Shown: one piece after another, positions 1 through 7,503 of the stretch | How the letters are laid out: every line of letters starts with the position of its first letter | Numbering within the stretch: the stretch's first letter is position 1 | Assembly (NCBI GenBank): GCA_934622035.1 | Contig: CAKTVG010000015.1 | Location: 1-64,000 of the forward strand | From: an uncultured Oscillospiraceae bacterium | GTDB taxonomy: Bacteria; Bacillota; Clostridia; Oscillospirales; Oscillospiraceae | Direction: 5' to 3' | Length of the DNA stretch: 64,000 nucleotides | Notes under the pieces: generated by a model | What the model saw: only the letters and a program-made list of their open reading frames with translations | Databases searched by the model: none | Told to the model about the DNA's origin: nothing | Translations under genes and position numbers: made by a program

Positions 1-68
1 TTATCGTGGCCAGGCGCCACGACCCGCTATTCCTGCCTCACTGCCCCCGTCGAAACCGGTACGCCCCC
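1..68 (-). ncRNA. ssrA: tmRNA (5' end only, cut by window edge)
   Basis: Read on the minus strand, the RNA would begin GGGGGCGTACCGGTTTCGAC, the highly conserved 5' end of Firmicute transfer-messenger RNA, where the GGTTTCGACGGGG block belongs to the tRNA-like domain. The RNA rescues stalled ribosomes together with SmpB, whose gene lies about 600 bases upstream on the same strand. The tag-peptide region and 3' CCA end lie outside the window, so the tag cannot be read. The promoter sits just upstream, leaving a roughly 20-base leader of the kind RNase P removes. The call rests on the diagnostic 5' block and the smpB linkage. Confidence 0.9.
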
Positions 69-93
69 ATACTGGGCAGGGAAGTCTGCCCTC

Positions 94-122
94 AGTATAG
101 CATACTTTTTCGGAGGATGCAA
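94..122 (-). promoter_or_regulatory. ssrA promoter
   Basis: On the minus strand TTGCAT (122-117) and TATACT (99-94) are separated by exactly 17 bases, a good sigma-A match. The expected transcript starts near 87, about 20 bases before the mature tmRNA 5' end. Confidence 0.7.
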
Positions 123-124
123 GC

Positions 125-664
125 TTATCCTCTGCCGTAAGGGTCCTTCAGCTTCTTCGGCTCGGGATAGGTTTCACCCTTGGTATCTACGCGGACGGAC
201 TTCATTTTCTGCTCGACCTCAGGACGGTCATTGCGGTCGGTCTTGACCTTGCAGATTTCGTCCACAACGTCCATACCGGTCAAAACCTTGCCGAAAGCAG
301 CATACTGCTTATCCAGATGCGGCGCGTCCTGGTGCATGATGAAGAACTGAGAGCCGGCGGAGTTGGGGGACATGGCACGCGCCATGGACAGGATGCCGCG
401 CTTGTGCTTGAGCTTGTTGTCCACGCCGTTGAAGAGGAATTCACCCTTGATGCAGTAACCGGGGCCGCCCATGCCGGTGCCCTCCGGACAGCCGCCCTGG
501 ATCATAAAGCCGGGGATTACGCGGTGAAAGATCAGGCCGTCGTAGAAGCCCTGGTTTGCCAGAGAGATGAAGTTATACACCGACTGCGGTGCGATCTCGG
601 GATACAGTTCTGCGGTGATGACGCCGCCGTTTTCCATTTCGATGGTGACAATGGGGTTTTCCAT
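125..664 (-). CDS. ppiB: Cyclophilin-type peptidyl-prolyl cis-trans isomerase
   Basis: This 179-residue protein catalyses proline cis-trans isomerisation during protein folding. The cyclophilin core fills residues 5-160, with the active-site signature FHRVIPGFMIQGG near 46-58 and GSQFFI near 104-109 visible. There is no signal peptide, so it is predicted to be cytoplasmic, and the length is usual for bacterial PpiB. The ATG follows an AAAGGA element at good spacing. The smpB stop lies one base upstream, so both are probably on one transcript and perhaps translationally coupled. The short basic tail after residue 160 is lineage-variable. Family assignment is certain, the exact paralogue symbol less so. 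Confidence 0.93.
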   Translation of the reverse strand: MENPIVTIEMENGGVITAELYPEIAPQSVYNFISLANQGFYDGLIFHRVIPGFMIQGGCPEGTGMGGPGYCIKGEFLFNGVDNKLKHKRGILSMARAMSPNSAGSQFFIMHQDAPHLDKQYAAFGKVLTGMDVVDEICKVKTDRNDRPEVEQKMKSVRVDTKGETYPEPKKLKDPYGRG

Positions 665-665
665 A

Positions 666-1130
666 TCAATGATTCCTTTCTTTCATGGCGCGGTCGATCT
701 GACGGCGCGCGTCTTTCTCTGCGGCATCCTGCCGCTTGTCATACAGTTTTTTGCCCTTGCAGAGGGCGATTTCGAGCTTGACGCGAGAATTCTTCAGGTA
801 AACGCTGAGCGGGATAATGGCATAGCCCTCCAGCTTGACCTTGGAAAACAGGTGCATGATCTCGCGCTTGTGCAGCAGCAGGCGGCGCGGGCGCATGGGA
901 TCCTTGTTGTAGATATTTCCCTTGTCGTAGGGGCTGATGTGCATCTGGCGCACCCAAAGCTCGCCGTCCTTCACGGCGCACCACGCGTCCTTGAGGTTCA
1001 GCGTGCCGAGCCGGATGGATTTGACCTCCGTGCCGAACAGCTCAATGCCGGCCTCGAAGCGCTCCTCAACGAAATATTCGTGAAAAACCTTCGGATTTTT
1101 TGCAACGATTTTGATGCCCTTTGCCTCCAT
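666..1130 (-). CDS. smpB: SsrA-binding protein SmpB
   Basis: SmpB binds the tRNA-like domain of tmRNA and delivers it to stalled ribosomes for trans-translation. The 154-residue product has the family pattern: NPKVFHEYF near the start, GIELFGTEVKSIR, the central HISPYDKGN, and the basic C-terminal tail rich in D, A, R and K that enters the ribosome's empty mRNA channel. A start five codons further upstream exists (1145). The ATG at 1130 is preferred because GGAGGTGA lies at proper distance from it. tmRNA itself begins about 600 bases downstream on the same strand, a common Firmicute arrangement. Confidence 0.96.
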   Translation of the reverse strand: MEAKGIKIVAKNPKVFHEYFVEERFEAGIELFGTEVKSIRLGTLNLKDAWCAVKDGELWVRQMHISPYDKGNIYNKDPMRPRRLLLHKREIMHLFSKVKLEGYAIIPLSVYLKNSRVKLEIALCKGKKLYDKRQDAAEKDARRQIDRAMKERNH

Positions 1131-1153
1131 GCGGCTCACCTCCATGCCGGTAT

Positions 1154-1162
1154 ATTATATCA
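1154..1162 (-). promoter_or_regulatory. smpB promoter (extended -10)
   Basis: On the minus strand TGATATAAT forms an extended -10 element (TGnTATAAT) about 24 bases before the smpB start. No good -35 box is seen at 16-18 bases, so the extended -10 would have to carry recognition. Confidence 0.45.
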
Positions 1163-1168
1163 GTTTTG

Positions 1169-1837
1169 TCAAGTGTTTTGGGTTTCAAACAGGAGATTTC
1201 CCAGCTCCTGCGGGGTATTCAGATAGAATTTGCAGTGCTTTTTCATAAAGGCTGCGATTTCCGGATCGTGGCGCGGCCAGCCTGCACAGGCAAAGGGAAC
1301 GCCGCGGCTGCAAGCCATATCGAAGCCGGGCTTCATATCGTCCACGACCAGAAGCTCCTCCGGCTTAAGGGAGTAGGCCTGCATGATGTCGTCCAGCGCG
1401 TAGGGGGAGGGCTTCTTTTTGTCCTCGCCGATGTCCCAGCCATAGATGCGGTCCGGCAGAAAGCCAAAGTGCGTCTGATAGTCTCTGGTGATGTTTTCCC
1501 GGCCGGAATGGGAGGAAACGCAGATCAGGCCGCCCTGTGCCCGAAAACACTCCAGAATGGCGCGCAGGCCCTCATAAGGGGGAGGAACTTGTGTGCGCAC
1601 ATAGTCCGTCCAGAAGGCAAGCTGAATTTCCTGCTCCTCCGGCGTGAAGCCATAAATCTCACTGCACATGCCGAAAAAGCCGAGACGGAAGCACTGCGAG
1701 GAGAATTCCTCCCTCGTGATCGTTCGATCCGGGCGGAGCTGCTTCAGCGCGGCCTGAAAGGCGGGAAAGTTAACGGTTTCCTCGCTGCGGACGACGGTGT
1801 CGTCGTGGTCGAGGACGAGACAACGAAATAGCGGCAT
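1169..1837 (-). CDS. HAD-superfamily hydrolase
   Basis: This 222-residue cytoplasmic protein is a haloacid-dehalogenase-type phosphohydrolase. Motif I is LDHDDTVV at residues 8-15, with the nucleophile Asp9 and general acid Asp11. A helical cap follows, motif II is VSSHSG near 107-112, the motif III lysine lies in KKKPSPYA, and motif IV is VVDDMKPG near 164-171. The substrate cannot be predicted. The start at 1837 has GGAGGG upstream. The gene has its own promoter divergent from that of the dinB unit. Similar small HADs act on sugar phosphates or nucleotides, but nothing here decides. Confidence 0.88.
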   Translation of the reverse strand: MPLFRCLVLDHDDTVVRSEETVNFPAFQAALKQLRPDRTITREEFSSQCFRLGFFGMCSEIYGFTPEEQEIQLAFWTDYVRTQVPPPYEGLRAILECFRAQGGLICVSSHSGRENITRDYQTHFGFLPDRIYGWDIGEDKKKPSPYALDDIMQAYSLKPEELLVVDDMKPGFDMACSRGVPFACAGWPRHDPEIAAFMKKHCKFYLNTPQELGNLLFETQNT

Positions 1838-1860
1838 ACGAACCCTCCGGCGTTTTTTTT

Positions 1861-1889
1861 ATCATATCATAATTTTTCCTGAAGTGCAA
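1861..1889 (-). promoter_or_regulatory. Promoter of the HAD hydrolase
   Basis: Minus-strand TTGCAC (1889-1884), 17-base spacer, TATGAT (1866-1861), about 24 bases upstream of the HAD start. It is back-to-back with the dinB-unit promoter at 1911-1939. Confidence 0.6.
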
Positions 1890-1910
1890 TGATTTTCTGG
1901 CGTCAGGTAC

Positions 1911-1939
1911 TTGAATTATGAACAAATGTTTGATATAAT
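1911..1939 (+). promoter_or_regulatory. Promoter of the small-protein/dinB operon
   Basis: TTGAAT (1911-1916), 17-base spacer, TATAAT (1934-1939). The expected start is near 1946, giving a roughly 20-base leader. No clear LexA/DinR-type palindrome is seen around it, so SOS control is not evident. Confidence 0.75.
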
Positions 1940-1965
1940 AGGCGAAGGAAAGGGGAGTGACGGCA

Positions 1966-2229
1966 ATGAGCAATGTACAGATCGAAATGATTTCCGTCTG
2001 CGGCGTAGACGGCAACCTGACGCCCCTGCGCTTCCGGCTGGAGGACGATGCGCACCAGCTGCAAACGGTGGCCATCCGCCAGGTCGTCTGCTCCCAGAGA
2101 ATCCAGTACGCCGGTGTGGACGCGCTGCAATACCTCTGCAAGGCGGAGGTGCAGGGCAGGGAGAAGCTTTTCGAGCTGCGCTATGCCATCCGCACGCATC
2201 GTTGGAGCCTGTTTCGGGTGGTATATTGA
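1966..2229 (+). CDS. Small conserved-looking protein coupled to dinB
   Basis: An 87-residue cytoplasmic protein with no signal or membrane segment. It begins MSNVQIEMISVCG and is rich in charged residues and beta-type stretches (LTPLRFRLEDD, ELRYAIRTHRWSLFRV), suggesting a small beta-barrel-like fold. I do not recognise a named family with confidence. The ATG at 1966 is preferred over an in-frame GTG at 1957 because a GGAAAGGGGAG element precedes it. Its stop overlaps the dinB ATG by one base (TGATG), so the two are translationally coupled and it is the first gene after the promoter. A role in helping or regulating the polymerase, as small proteins beside Y-family polymerases do elsewhere (YolD in Bacillus), is inference. 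Confidence 0.8.
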   Translation: MSNVQIEMISVCGVDGNLTPLRFRLEDDAHQLQTVAIRQVVCSQRIQYAGVDALQYLCKAEVQGREKLFELRYAIRTHRWSLFRVVY

Positions 2230-3497
2230 TGGATAAAGTCATTTTTCATATCGATGTGAACAGCGCCTTTTTGTCCTGGTCGGCGGCCTACCGCGTGCGC
2301 GTGCTGGGCGAGACGCCGGACCTGCGCGACGTGCCGTCGGCGGTCGCGGGGGATAAGGAAAATCGGCACGGGATCATTCTTGCCAAGAGCATCCCGGCGA
2401 AAAAATGCGGCGTGAAGACCGGCGAGCCGATCTTTCAGGCGCAGAAAAAATGCCCGGAGCTGATTCTGGTTCCGCCGGATTACGAGCTGTATGTGCAGGC
2501 TTCGCGGCATCTGATCGCGCTTTTGAAGGAGATTGCGCCCGTGGTGGAGCAGTATTCCATCGACGAGGCGTGGGTGGACATGAGCGGCACGGAGGGACTT
2601 TACGGCACGCCGGTGGCGGCGGCGCAGATGCTGCGGCAGAAAATTCTCGACGAGCTGGGCTTTACGGTCAACATCGGTGTGTCGAGCAATAAGCTGCTGG
2701 CCAAAATGGCCGGGGACTTTGAGAAGCCGAACAAGGTACACACGCTCTTTCCCTGGGAAATAGAGCAGAAGCTCTGGCCGCTGCCGGTGCGGGAGCTGTT
2801 CATGCTCGGTCCGGCGACGGAGCAGAAGCTCAACCGGATGGGAATTTATACCATAGGCCAGCTTGCGAAGGCAGAGCCGCAGGTGCTTCAGCAGCGGCTG
2901 GGCAAGGCCGGTATCAGCCTTTGGCATTCGGCAAACGGCCGCGGTAGCGATACGCTGCGTGCCCAGCCGGAGGAGAACAAGGGGTATGGTAACTCCACAA
3001 CGCTTGCGGCGGATGTGACCACGGCGCAGGAGGCCTACCGGGTGCTGATGTCCCTGTGCGAGACGGTCGGTATGCGCATGCGCCGGGACAAAAAGGCGGC
3101 GCGTGGACTGGCCGTCAGTCTGCGCGACGGTGAAATGCACACCTTTTCGCACCAAAAGCTCCTTGCCGCCGCTACGGACGGAACGGAGGAGCTGTTTCGC
3201 GCGGCCTGCCTGATCTTCGACGAGGCGTGGGACGGAAAAACGCCGCTGCGACAGCTGGGCGTAGCCGTTTTTCGGCTGGAGGAGCGCGGCGCACGGCAAT
3301 ACAGCCTCTTTGACATTGCGGACGCACGCGATTTTGAGAAGAAGGCGAAGCTCGACAATGTGATAGACGACCTGCGGGAAAAACACGGCGAGGGCATCAT
3401 CTGCCGGGCGCGCTTTACCGGCGCGCAGACGGCGCTGGCCGGCGGCCTGTCCAAGGAACGGCGCACCGGCGTGACAAAGCCGGTCGGGGAAGATTGA
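2229..3497 (+). CDS. dinB: DNA polymerase IV, Y-family (DinB)
   Basis: A 422-residue translesion polymerase. The palm begins FHIDVNSAFLSWSA, carrying the first catalytic Asp. SIDEAWVDMSG near residue 106 supplies the second Asp-Glu pair. A thumb with helix-hairpin-helix (LGPATEQKLNRMGIYTIGQLA) and a little-finger domain follow. The C-terminus holds QYSLFD near residue 360, resembling the clamp-binding QLxLF peptide. The start at 2229 overlaps the stop of the preceding small gene, so the long upstream open frame is not coding. The product would copy damaged or distorted templates with low fidelity. Confidence 0.95.
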   Translation: MDKVIFHIDVNSAFLSWSAAYRVRVLGETPDLRDVPSAVAGDKENRHGIILAKSIPAKKCGVKTGEPIFQAQKKCPELILVPPDYELYVQASRHLIALLKEIAPVVEQYSIDEAWVDMSGTEGLYGTPVAAAQMLRQKILDELGFTVNIGVSSNKLLAKMAGDFEKPNKVHTLFPWEIEQKLWPLPVRELFMLGPATEQKLNRMGIYTIGQLAKAEPQVLQQRLGKAGISLWHSANGRGSDTLRAQPEENKGYGNSTTLAADVTTAQEAYRVLMSLCETVGMRMRRDKKAARGLAVSLRDGEMHTFSHQKLLAAATDGTEELFRAACLIFDEAWDGKTPLRQLGVAVFRLEERGARQYSLFDIADARDFEKKAKLDNVIDDLREKHGEGIICRARFTGAQTALAGGLSKERRTGVTKPVGED

Positions 3498-3522
3498 CAG
3501 TCACGCTGCGGTGTGGTACTAT
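3494..3522 (+). promoter_or_regulatory. Promoter of cwlD-radA
   Basis: TTGACA (3494-3499), 17-base spacer, TACTAT (3517-3522). The -35 box overlaps the dinB stop codon. In the leader, CCCGGA and TCCGGG (about 3533-3554) can pair just before the start and could mask the ribosome site GGGGGTG. Confidence 0.6.
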
Positions 3523-3562
3523 ATTTTTACTCCCGGACATACATTTTTCCGGGGGTGTTGGC

Positions 3563-4276
3563 ATGAACTTTTTGAAGAAATATTTTGCCGTTTATGCGCT
3601 GATCGGGGCGCTGGCCATTGCCTGTGCATCGACGGTTTCCCGTGCGGGGGACGCCATTGCGGCGGCAAGAACACAGACGCCGGAGACGGTGATCGTCATC
3701 GATGCCGGGCACGGCGGCGAGGACGGCGGCGCACGCTCCTGCACCGGTGTGCAGGAAAGCGGCATCAATCTGCAAATTGCGCTGCGGCTCAATGATTTTC
3801 TGCATTTTCTCGGGCGGCAGACCAAAATGATCCGCACGACGGACTGCTCCGTCTACACTGAGGGTGCGAAATCGATTGCGGAAAAAAAGGTCTCGGACAT
3901 CCACAACCGTGTGCGCACGGTGGAGGAAACGCCCGGCGCTCTTCTTGTGAGCATTCATCAGAACAACTTTCCCGAGGGCAAGTATCGCGGGGCGCAGGTG
4001 TTCTATGCCAGGACGGAGGGCAGCAGGACGCTTGCGGAGCAGACCCAGCGCTATCTTGCGGCGAATGTCGATCCGAAAAACCGGCGCGAATGCAAGGCTG
4101 CACAGGATATCTACCTGATGAAGCACGTGAGCTGCACTGCCGTGCTTGTGGAGTGCGGCTTCCTGTCCAATCCAGGAGAGGAGGTGCTACTGCGCGATGC
4201 GGCTTATCAGAAAAAGCTGGCTGCGGCTATTGCGTGCAGCCTGACGGACTATTTGGAGGCACAGCATGAAATCTAA
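3563..4276 (+). CDS. cwlD: N-acetylmuramoyl-L-alanine amidase, CwlD type
   Basis: A 237-residue zinc amidase of the Amidase_3 family. An N-terminal signal or anchor segment (about 7-25) precedes the catalytic domain. The zinc ligands are readable: His50 in VIDAGHGGEDGG, Glu65 in VQESGINL and His132 in SIHQNN. The catalytic Glu197 sits in VECGFLSN. CwlD of spore formers removes side chains from spore-cortex muramic acid so that muramic-delta-lactam can form, which is needed for germination. Size and organisation fit CwlD rather than a larger autolysin. The gene overlaps radA by 11 bases. The exact subfamily is inferred from length, signal segment and the sporulating host. Confidence 0.85.
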   Translation: MNFLKKYFAVYALIGALAIACASTVSRAGDAIAAARTQTPETVIVIDAGHGGEDGGARSCTGVQESGINLQIALRLNDFLHFLGRQTKMIRTTDCSVYTEGAKSIAEKKVSDIHNRVRTVEETPGALLVSIHQNNFPEGKYRGAQVFYARTEGSRTLAEQTQRYLAANVDPKNRRECKAAQDIYLMKHVSCTAVLVECGFLSNPGEEVLLRDAAYQKKLAAAIACSLTDYLEAQHEI

Positions 4277-5624
4277 AACCGTTTTCCTCTGCTCCAACTG
4301 CGGCAACGAGACGCCGAAATGGCAGGGCCGCTGCCCAGCCTGCGGGATGTGGAATACCTTGCAGGAGTACACGCCGCCCGCCGCCGCGTCGCCGAAGTCG
4401 GCTGCCGCGCGCGGAAGCGTACTTGCCCCCCAGCCGAAGCGGCTGGAGGAAATCCACAGCAGCGACGAGCTGCGCTTCACTACCGGTCTGAGCGAGCTGG
4501 ACCGGGTACTGGGCGGCGGCGCGGTGCGCGGCTCGCTGGTGCTCGTCAGCGGTGCGCCCGGCATCGGTAAATCGACGCTGCTGCTGCAAATCTGCAAGCA
4601 GATCAGCCAGGGGATGCGCGTGCTCTATGTTTCCGGCGAGGAAAGCGAGCGCCAGCTCAAGCTCCGCGCGGAGCGTCTGAATGTCACGCAGGGGGAGCTG
4701 CTGCTTCTTTGCGAGACGAGTCTGGACAACATTCTGGCTGCCGCGGAGGAGGCGCGGCCGGATGTGCTGATCGTGGACTCCATCCAGACGCTCTATACCG
4801 AGGACAAGACCTCCTCGCCCGGCAGCATCGCCCAGGTGCGCGACTGCACCATGCGGCTGATGCAGTATTCCAAGGCCAACGGCGTGACGGTTTTTGTCGT
4901 CGGACATATCAATAAAGAGGGGGCCATTGCAGGCCCGAAGGTGCTGGAGCACATGGTGGACTGCGTGCTCTATTTCGAAGGCGAGGAGCACACCTCCTAC
5001 CGCCTGCTGCGCGCGGCGAAGAACCGCTTCGGCTCAACGAACGAGATCGGCGTTTTTGAAATGGACGACACCGGCCTGCGCGAGGTGCCGAATCCGTCGG
5101 AGATGCTGCTCTCCGGGCGTCCGCTTGGGACGCCGGGCACCTGCGTTGCCTGCGTGATGGAGGGAACACGGCCCATCCTTGCCGAGGTGCAGGCGCTGGT
5201 TGCGCCGACGAGCTTTAATATGCCGCGCCGCACCAGCAACGGTTTTGATTTCAACCGCGCGGCGATGCTGCTTGCCGTTCTGGAGAAGCGCGGCGGCATG
5301 CGCTTTGGCAGCGCGGACGTTTACCTGAACGTCATCGGCGGCCTGCGGCTGGACGAGCCTGCGGCGGATCTTGCCGTGGCCATTGCAGTTGCCTCCGCGG
5401 CTATGGACAAGCCCGTTTCCGATCAGCTTGCGGCCATCGGAGAGATCGGCCTGACAGGGGAGATCCGCGCGGTCAGCCAGCTATCCCAGCGGCTGAGCGA
5501 GATCCACCGCCTGGGCTTCACGCAGTGCCTCGTTCCGCGCAGCATGCGCGAGGTGCGCGCACCGGAGGGACTGGAGCTGCTGCGTGTGCGCAATTTGCGC
5601 GAGGCAATGGCAGTTGTTTTCTGA
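4266..5624 (+). CDS. radA: DNA repair protein RadA
   Basis: A 452-residue RecA-like ATPase/helicase that promotes branch migration during recombination. Domains in order: an N-terminal C4 zinc finger (Cys9, Cys12, Cys23, Cys26), a RecA core with Walker A GAPGIGKST near 95-103, the RadA-specific KNRFG motif near residue 253, and a C-terminal Lon-protease-like domain that lacks proteolytic activity in characterised relatives. Length is typical. It overlaps the end of cwlD and probably shares its promoter. Nothing is missing from the catalytic motifs. Confidence 0.97.
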   Translation: MKSKTVFLCSNCGNETPKWQGRCPACGMWNTLQEYTPPAAASPKSAAARGSVLAPQPKRLEEIHSSDELRFTTGLSELDRVLGGGAVRGSLVLVSGAPGIGKSTLLLQICKQISQGMRVLYVSGEESERQLKLRAERLNVTQGELLLLCETSLDNILAAAEEARPDVLIVDSIQTLYTEDKTSSPGSIAQVRDCTMRLMQYSKANGVTVFVVGHINKEGAIAGPKVLEHMVDCVLYFEGEEHTSYRLLRAAKNRFGSTNEIGVFEMDDTGLREVPNPSEMLLSGRPLGTPGTCVACVMEGTRPILAEVQALVAPTSFNMPRRTSNGFDFNRAAMLLAVLEKRGGMRFGSADVYLNVIGGLRLDEPAADLAVAIAVASAAMDKPVSDQLAAIGEIGLTGEIRAVSQLSQRLSEIHRLGFTQCLVPRSMREVRAPEGLELLRVRNLREAMAVVF

Positions 5625-5640
5625 TTTCCGAAAATAATAG

Positions 5641-5669
5641 TGGATTTTCTTCGCCGTTTGTTGTATTAT
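5641..5669 (+). promoter_or_regulatory. Possible promoter of the ATP-grasp/CofE-like pair
   Basis: TGGATT (5641-5646), 17-base spacer, TATTAT (5664-5669). The -10 is good, the -35 weak. It is the best candidate in the 97-base gap before the ATP-grasp gene. Confidence 0.4.
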
Positions 5670-5721
5670 AGGAGCGATTTGGTCGATAATCCAACCATAG
5701 GTCTCTTGGAGGAGAAAAGCA

Positions 5722-6735
5722 ATGCCCGGAATTCGATATATCACAAGGGTCATCCGTGGGATGCGCTTGAAGAAGCTGAACGAAATGATGCAGACCGTCA
5801 AGGAAAAGTCCGGCCACTGCAAGGCGCGGACCTTCTGCGACATCGTCTGGTGCGCCCTGCGCTACGGCGCGGGCTACTATGACTATGTCATGTTCGGCTT
5901 TTATAACATGAACGGCAGACAGCGCGACACATACCTGACGCGCGTGCGCAATAAAAAGGTCTGCGAGCTGATGAATGAGCCAGGCTTTTCCGACGAATTT
6001 GACGATAAGCTGCGCTTTAATGTCCGCTTTGCCGAGTTCCTGCATCGCGAGACGCTGAATGCGGAAACGGCGAGCGTGGACGAGCTTGCGGCTTTTTTGC
6101 AGCGGCACCCCGTCTTTTTTGCCAAGCCGAACCGTGGCACCTGCGGCAACGGCATTGAAAAGCGGAAGGCCGCGGATTTTGCGTCTGCGGCTGCCTGCCG
6201 GAGCTATCTGGCGGAAAAGGGACTGAATGTACTGGAAGAGCCGCTTGCCCAGCACGAGCAGATGGCGCGGCTGCACCCGCAGTCCGTCAATACCATGCGT
6301 ATTGTGACCGACCGCGTTGGCGACACGGTTTATATCGCCTACGTCATTGTAAAAATCGGCAGGGGAGACGGCTTCTGCGACAATTCCGGTCAGGGCGGCG
6401 TGATCTGCCGCGTGGATGAGAAAACCGGAAAGATCTGCTCCGTTGCAACGGACGACTATTTCAATATCTATGAAAGTCATCCGGATACCGGAATCCGATT
6501 CGAGGGCTATCAGCTGCCGATGGTTCCGGAGGCGATTGCCTTTGCCAAGAAGGCGGCGCGGGTGGTCCCAGAAATCCGCCATGTCGGATGGGACGTCGCC
6601 ATTACGCCGGACGGCCCGGTGCTCATTGAGGGCAACGACTATCCCGGCACCGATCTCTGCCAGCTTGCGCCGCATTATCCCGAAAAGCAGGGCTTGTGGC
6701 CGTACTATAAGAAAATTTTGAATTTGAAGAAATAG
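5722..6735 (+). CDS. ATP-grasp protein, sugar-transfer-associated (ATPgrasp_ST-like)
   Basis: A 337-residue cytoplasmic protein with an ATP-grasp fold. KPNRGTCGNG at 135-144 is the nucleotide-binding loop. QSVNTMRIVT near 190-200, the Gly-rich CDNSGQGG, and EGNDYPGTD near the C-terminus (metal-binding Glu/Asn) match the ATPgrasp_ST family often found in polysaccharide clusters. Such enzymes join a carboxylate to an amine through an acyl-phosphate. The actual substrate is unknown. GGAGGAG precedes the ATG. The next gene, 11 bases on, encodes a CofE-like gamma-glutamyl ligase, so both may modify the same molecule. No glycosyltransferase genes are nearby, which is unusual for this family. Confidence 0.75.
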   Translation: MPGIRYITRVIRGMRLKKLNEMMQTVKEKSGHCKARTFCDIVWCALRYGAGYYDYVMFGFYNMNGRQRDTYLTRVRNKKVCELMNEPGFSDEFDDKLRFNVRFAEFLHRETLNAETASVDELAAFLQRHPVFFAKPNRGTCGNGIEKRKAADFASAAACRSYLAEKGLNVLEEPLAQHEQMARLHPQSVNTMRIVTDRVGDTVYIAYVIVKIGRGDGFCDNSGQGGVICRVDEKTGKICSVATDDYFNIYESHPDTGIRFEGYQLPMVPEAIAFAKKAARVVPEIRHVGWDVAITPDGPVLIEGNDYPGTDLCQLAPHYPEKQGLWPYYKKILNLKK

Positions 6736-6746
6736 AGGATGTAATC

Positions 6747-7448
6747 ATGGAAGAACTGAAGCCGAATGTTGGAAAGAACAGTGTGATCGTTGTTGATGGC
6801 GTCAGCTATGAGCGTTTGCCCATCCGCACGCACCTGATCACCGATCAGGACAATATCCTTGACGTTGCCGAGAAGTACGGCACGCCCTTCCTGACGGAGC
6901 CGGACGATATTCTGTTCATCTCCGAAAAGTGCGTTGCCTGTACGCAGAAGCGCGCCATTCCGCTGGCGGATATCAAGCCCCGCAAGCTTGCAACCTGGCT
7001 GAGTAAGCACGTCACCAAGACGCCGCACGGCATCGGCCTTGGCATGCCGGAGACAATGGAGTGCGCTCTGCGCGAGGTCGGCTCCCTGCGGATTCTCTTC
7101 GCCGCGGCAATTTCCGTCATCGGCAAGAAGATTTTCCACAAAAAGGGATGGTTCTATGCCGTCGCGGGCTACCGCGCCCGCTCCATTGACGGCCCGTGCC
7201 ACAATACCATCCCGCCCTATAATCACTATGTCGTACTTGGCCCGCTGAAGCCGGATCAGGTCGCCGCGCAGATCAAGGAGCGCGTCGGTCATGAGGTCTG
7301 CATCGTGGATATCAACGACCTTGAGGGCCAGATCCTCGGCACATCCTCCAAGAAGCTGAGCAAGAAGCTCTATGCCCGCGTTTTGAAGGACAATCCGCTC
7401 GGTCAGGACGACCAGCAGACGCCGATGGGCATCATCCGCCGCGTATAA
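6747..7448 (+). CDS. Coenzyme F420-0:L-glutamate ligase-like protein (CofE/FbiB-N family)
   Basis: A 233-residue protein with the pattern of the F420 gamma-glutamyl ligase family: IRTHLITDQDN early, DDILFISEKCVACTQKR near 50-66, ALREVGSLRILFAAA mid-protein, AVAGYRARSIDGP, and VLGPLKPDQVAA near the end with a VDIND metal-site-like segment. CofE adds glutamates to coenzyme F420-0 in methanogens and actinobacteria. Most Clostridia make no F420 and no other F420 gene is present here, so this member probably ligates glutamate to another acceptor. That is inference. It lies in tandem with an ATP-grasp gene and is followed by a terminator, so the two form a unit. Confidence 0.72.
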   Translation: MEELKPNVGKNSVIVVDGVSYERLPIRTHLITDQDNILDVAEKYGTPFLTEPDDILFISEKCVACTQKRAIPLADIKPRKLATWLSKHVTKTPHGIGLGMPETMECALREVGSLRILFAAAISVIGKKIFHKKGWFYAVAGYRARSIDGPCHNTIPPYNHYVVLGPLKPDQVAAQIKERVGHEVCIVDINDLEGQILGTSSKKLSKKLYARVLKDNPLGQDDQQTPMGIIRRV

Positions 7449-7459
7449 CAGAAAAGAAC

Positions 7460-7493
7460 AACCCCGACAGCAGATTTCTGCTGCCGGGGTTTT
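7460..7493. terminator. Bidirectional terminator
   Basis: A stem of AACCCCGACAGCAG and CTGCTGCCGGGGTT around ATTT, with A and T runs on both sides, separates the convergent CofE-like gene and pfkA. Confidence 0.8.
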
Positions 7494-7503
7494 GTGCTTC
7501 TGA

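Noticed and set aside
1160..1172. TTGACA as -35 for smpB
   Set aside because: It lies only 7 bases from TATAAT and no -10 is found at 16-18 bases. The extended -10 is a better reading.
1911..2228. Upstream extension of the dinB frame
   Set aside because: It overlaps the promoter and the small coupled gene. ATG 2229 gives the normal DinB N-terminus.
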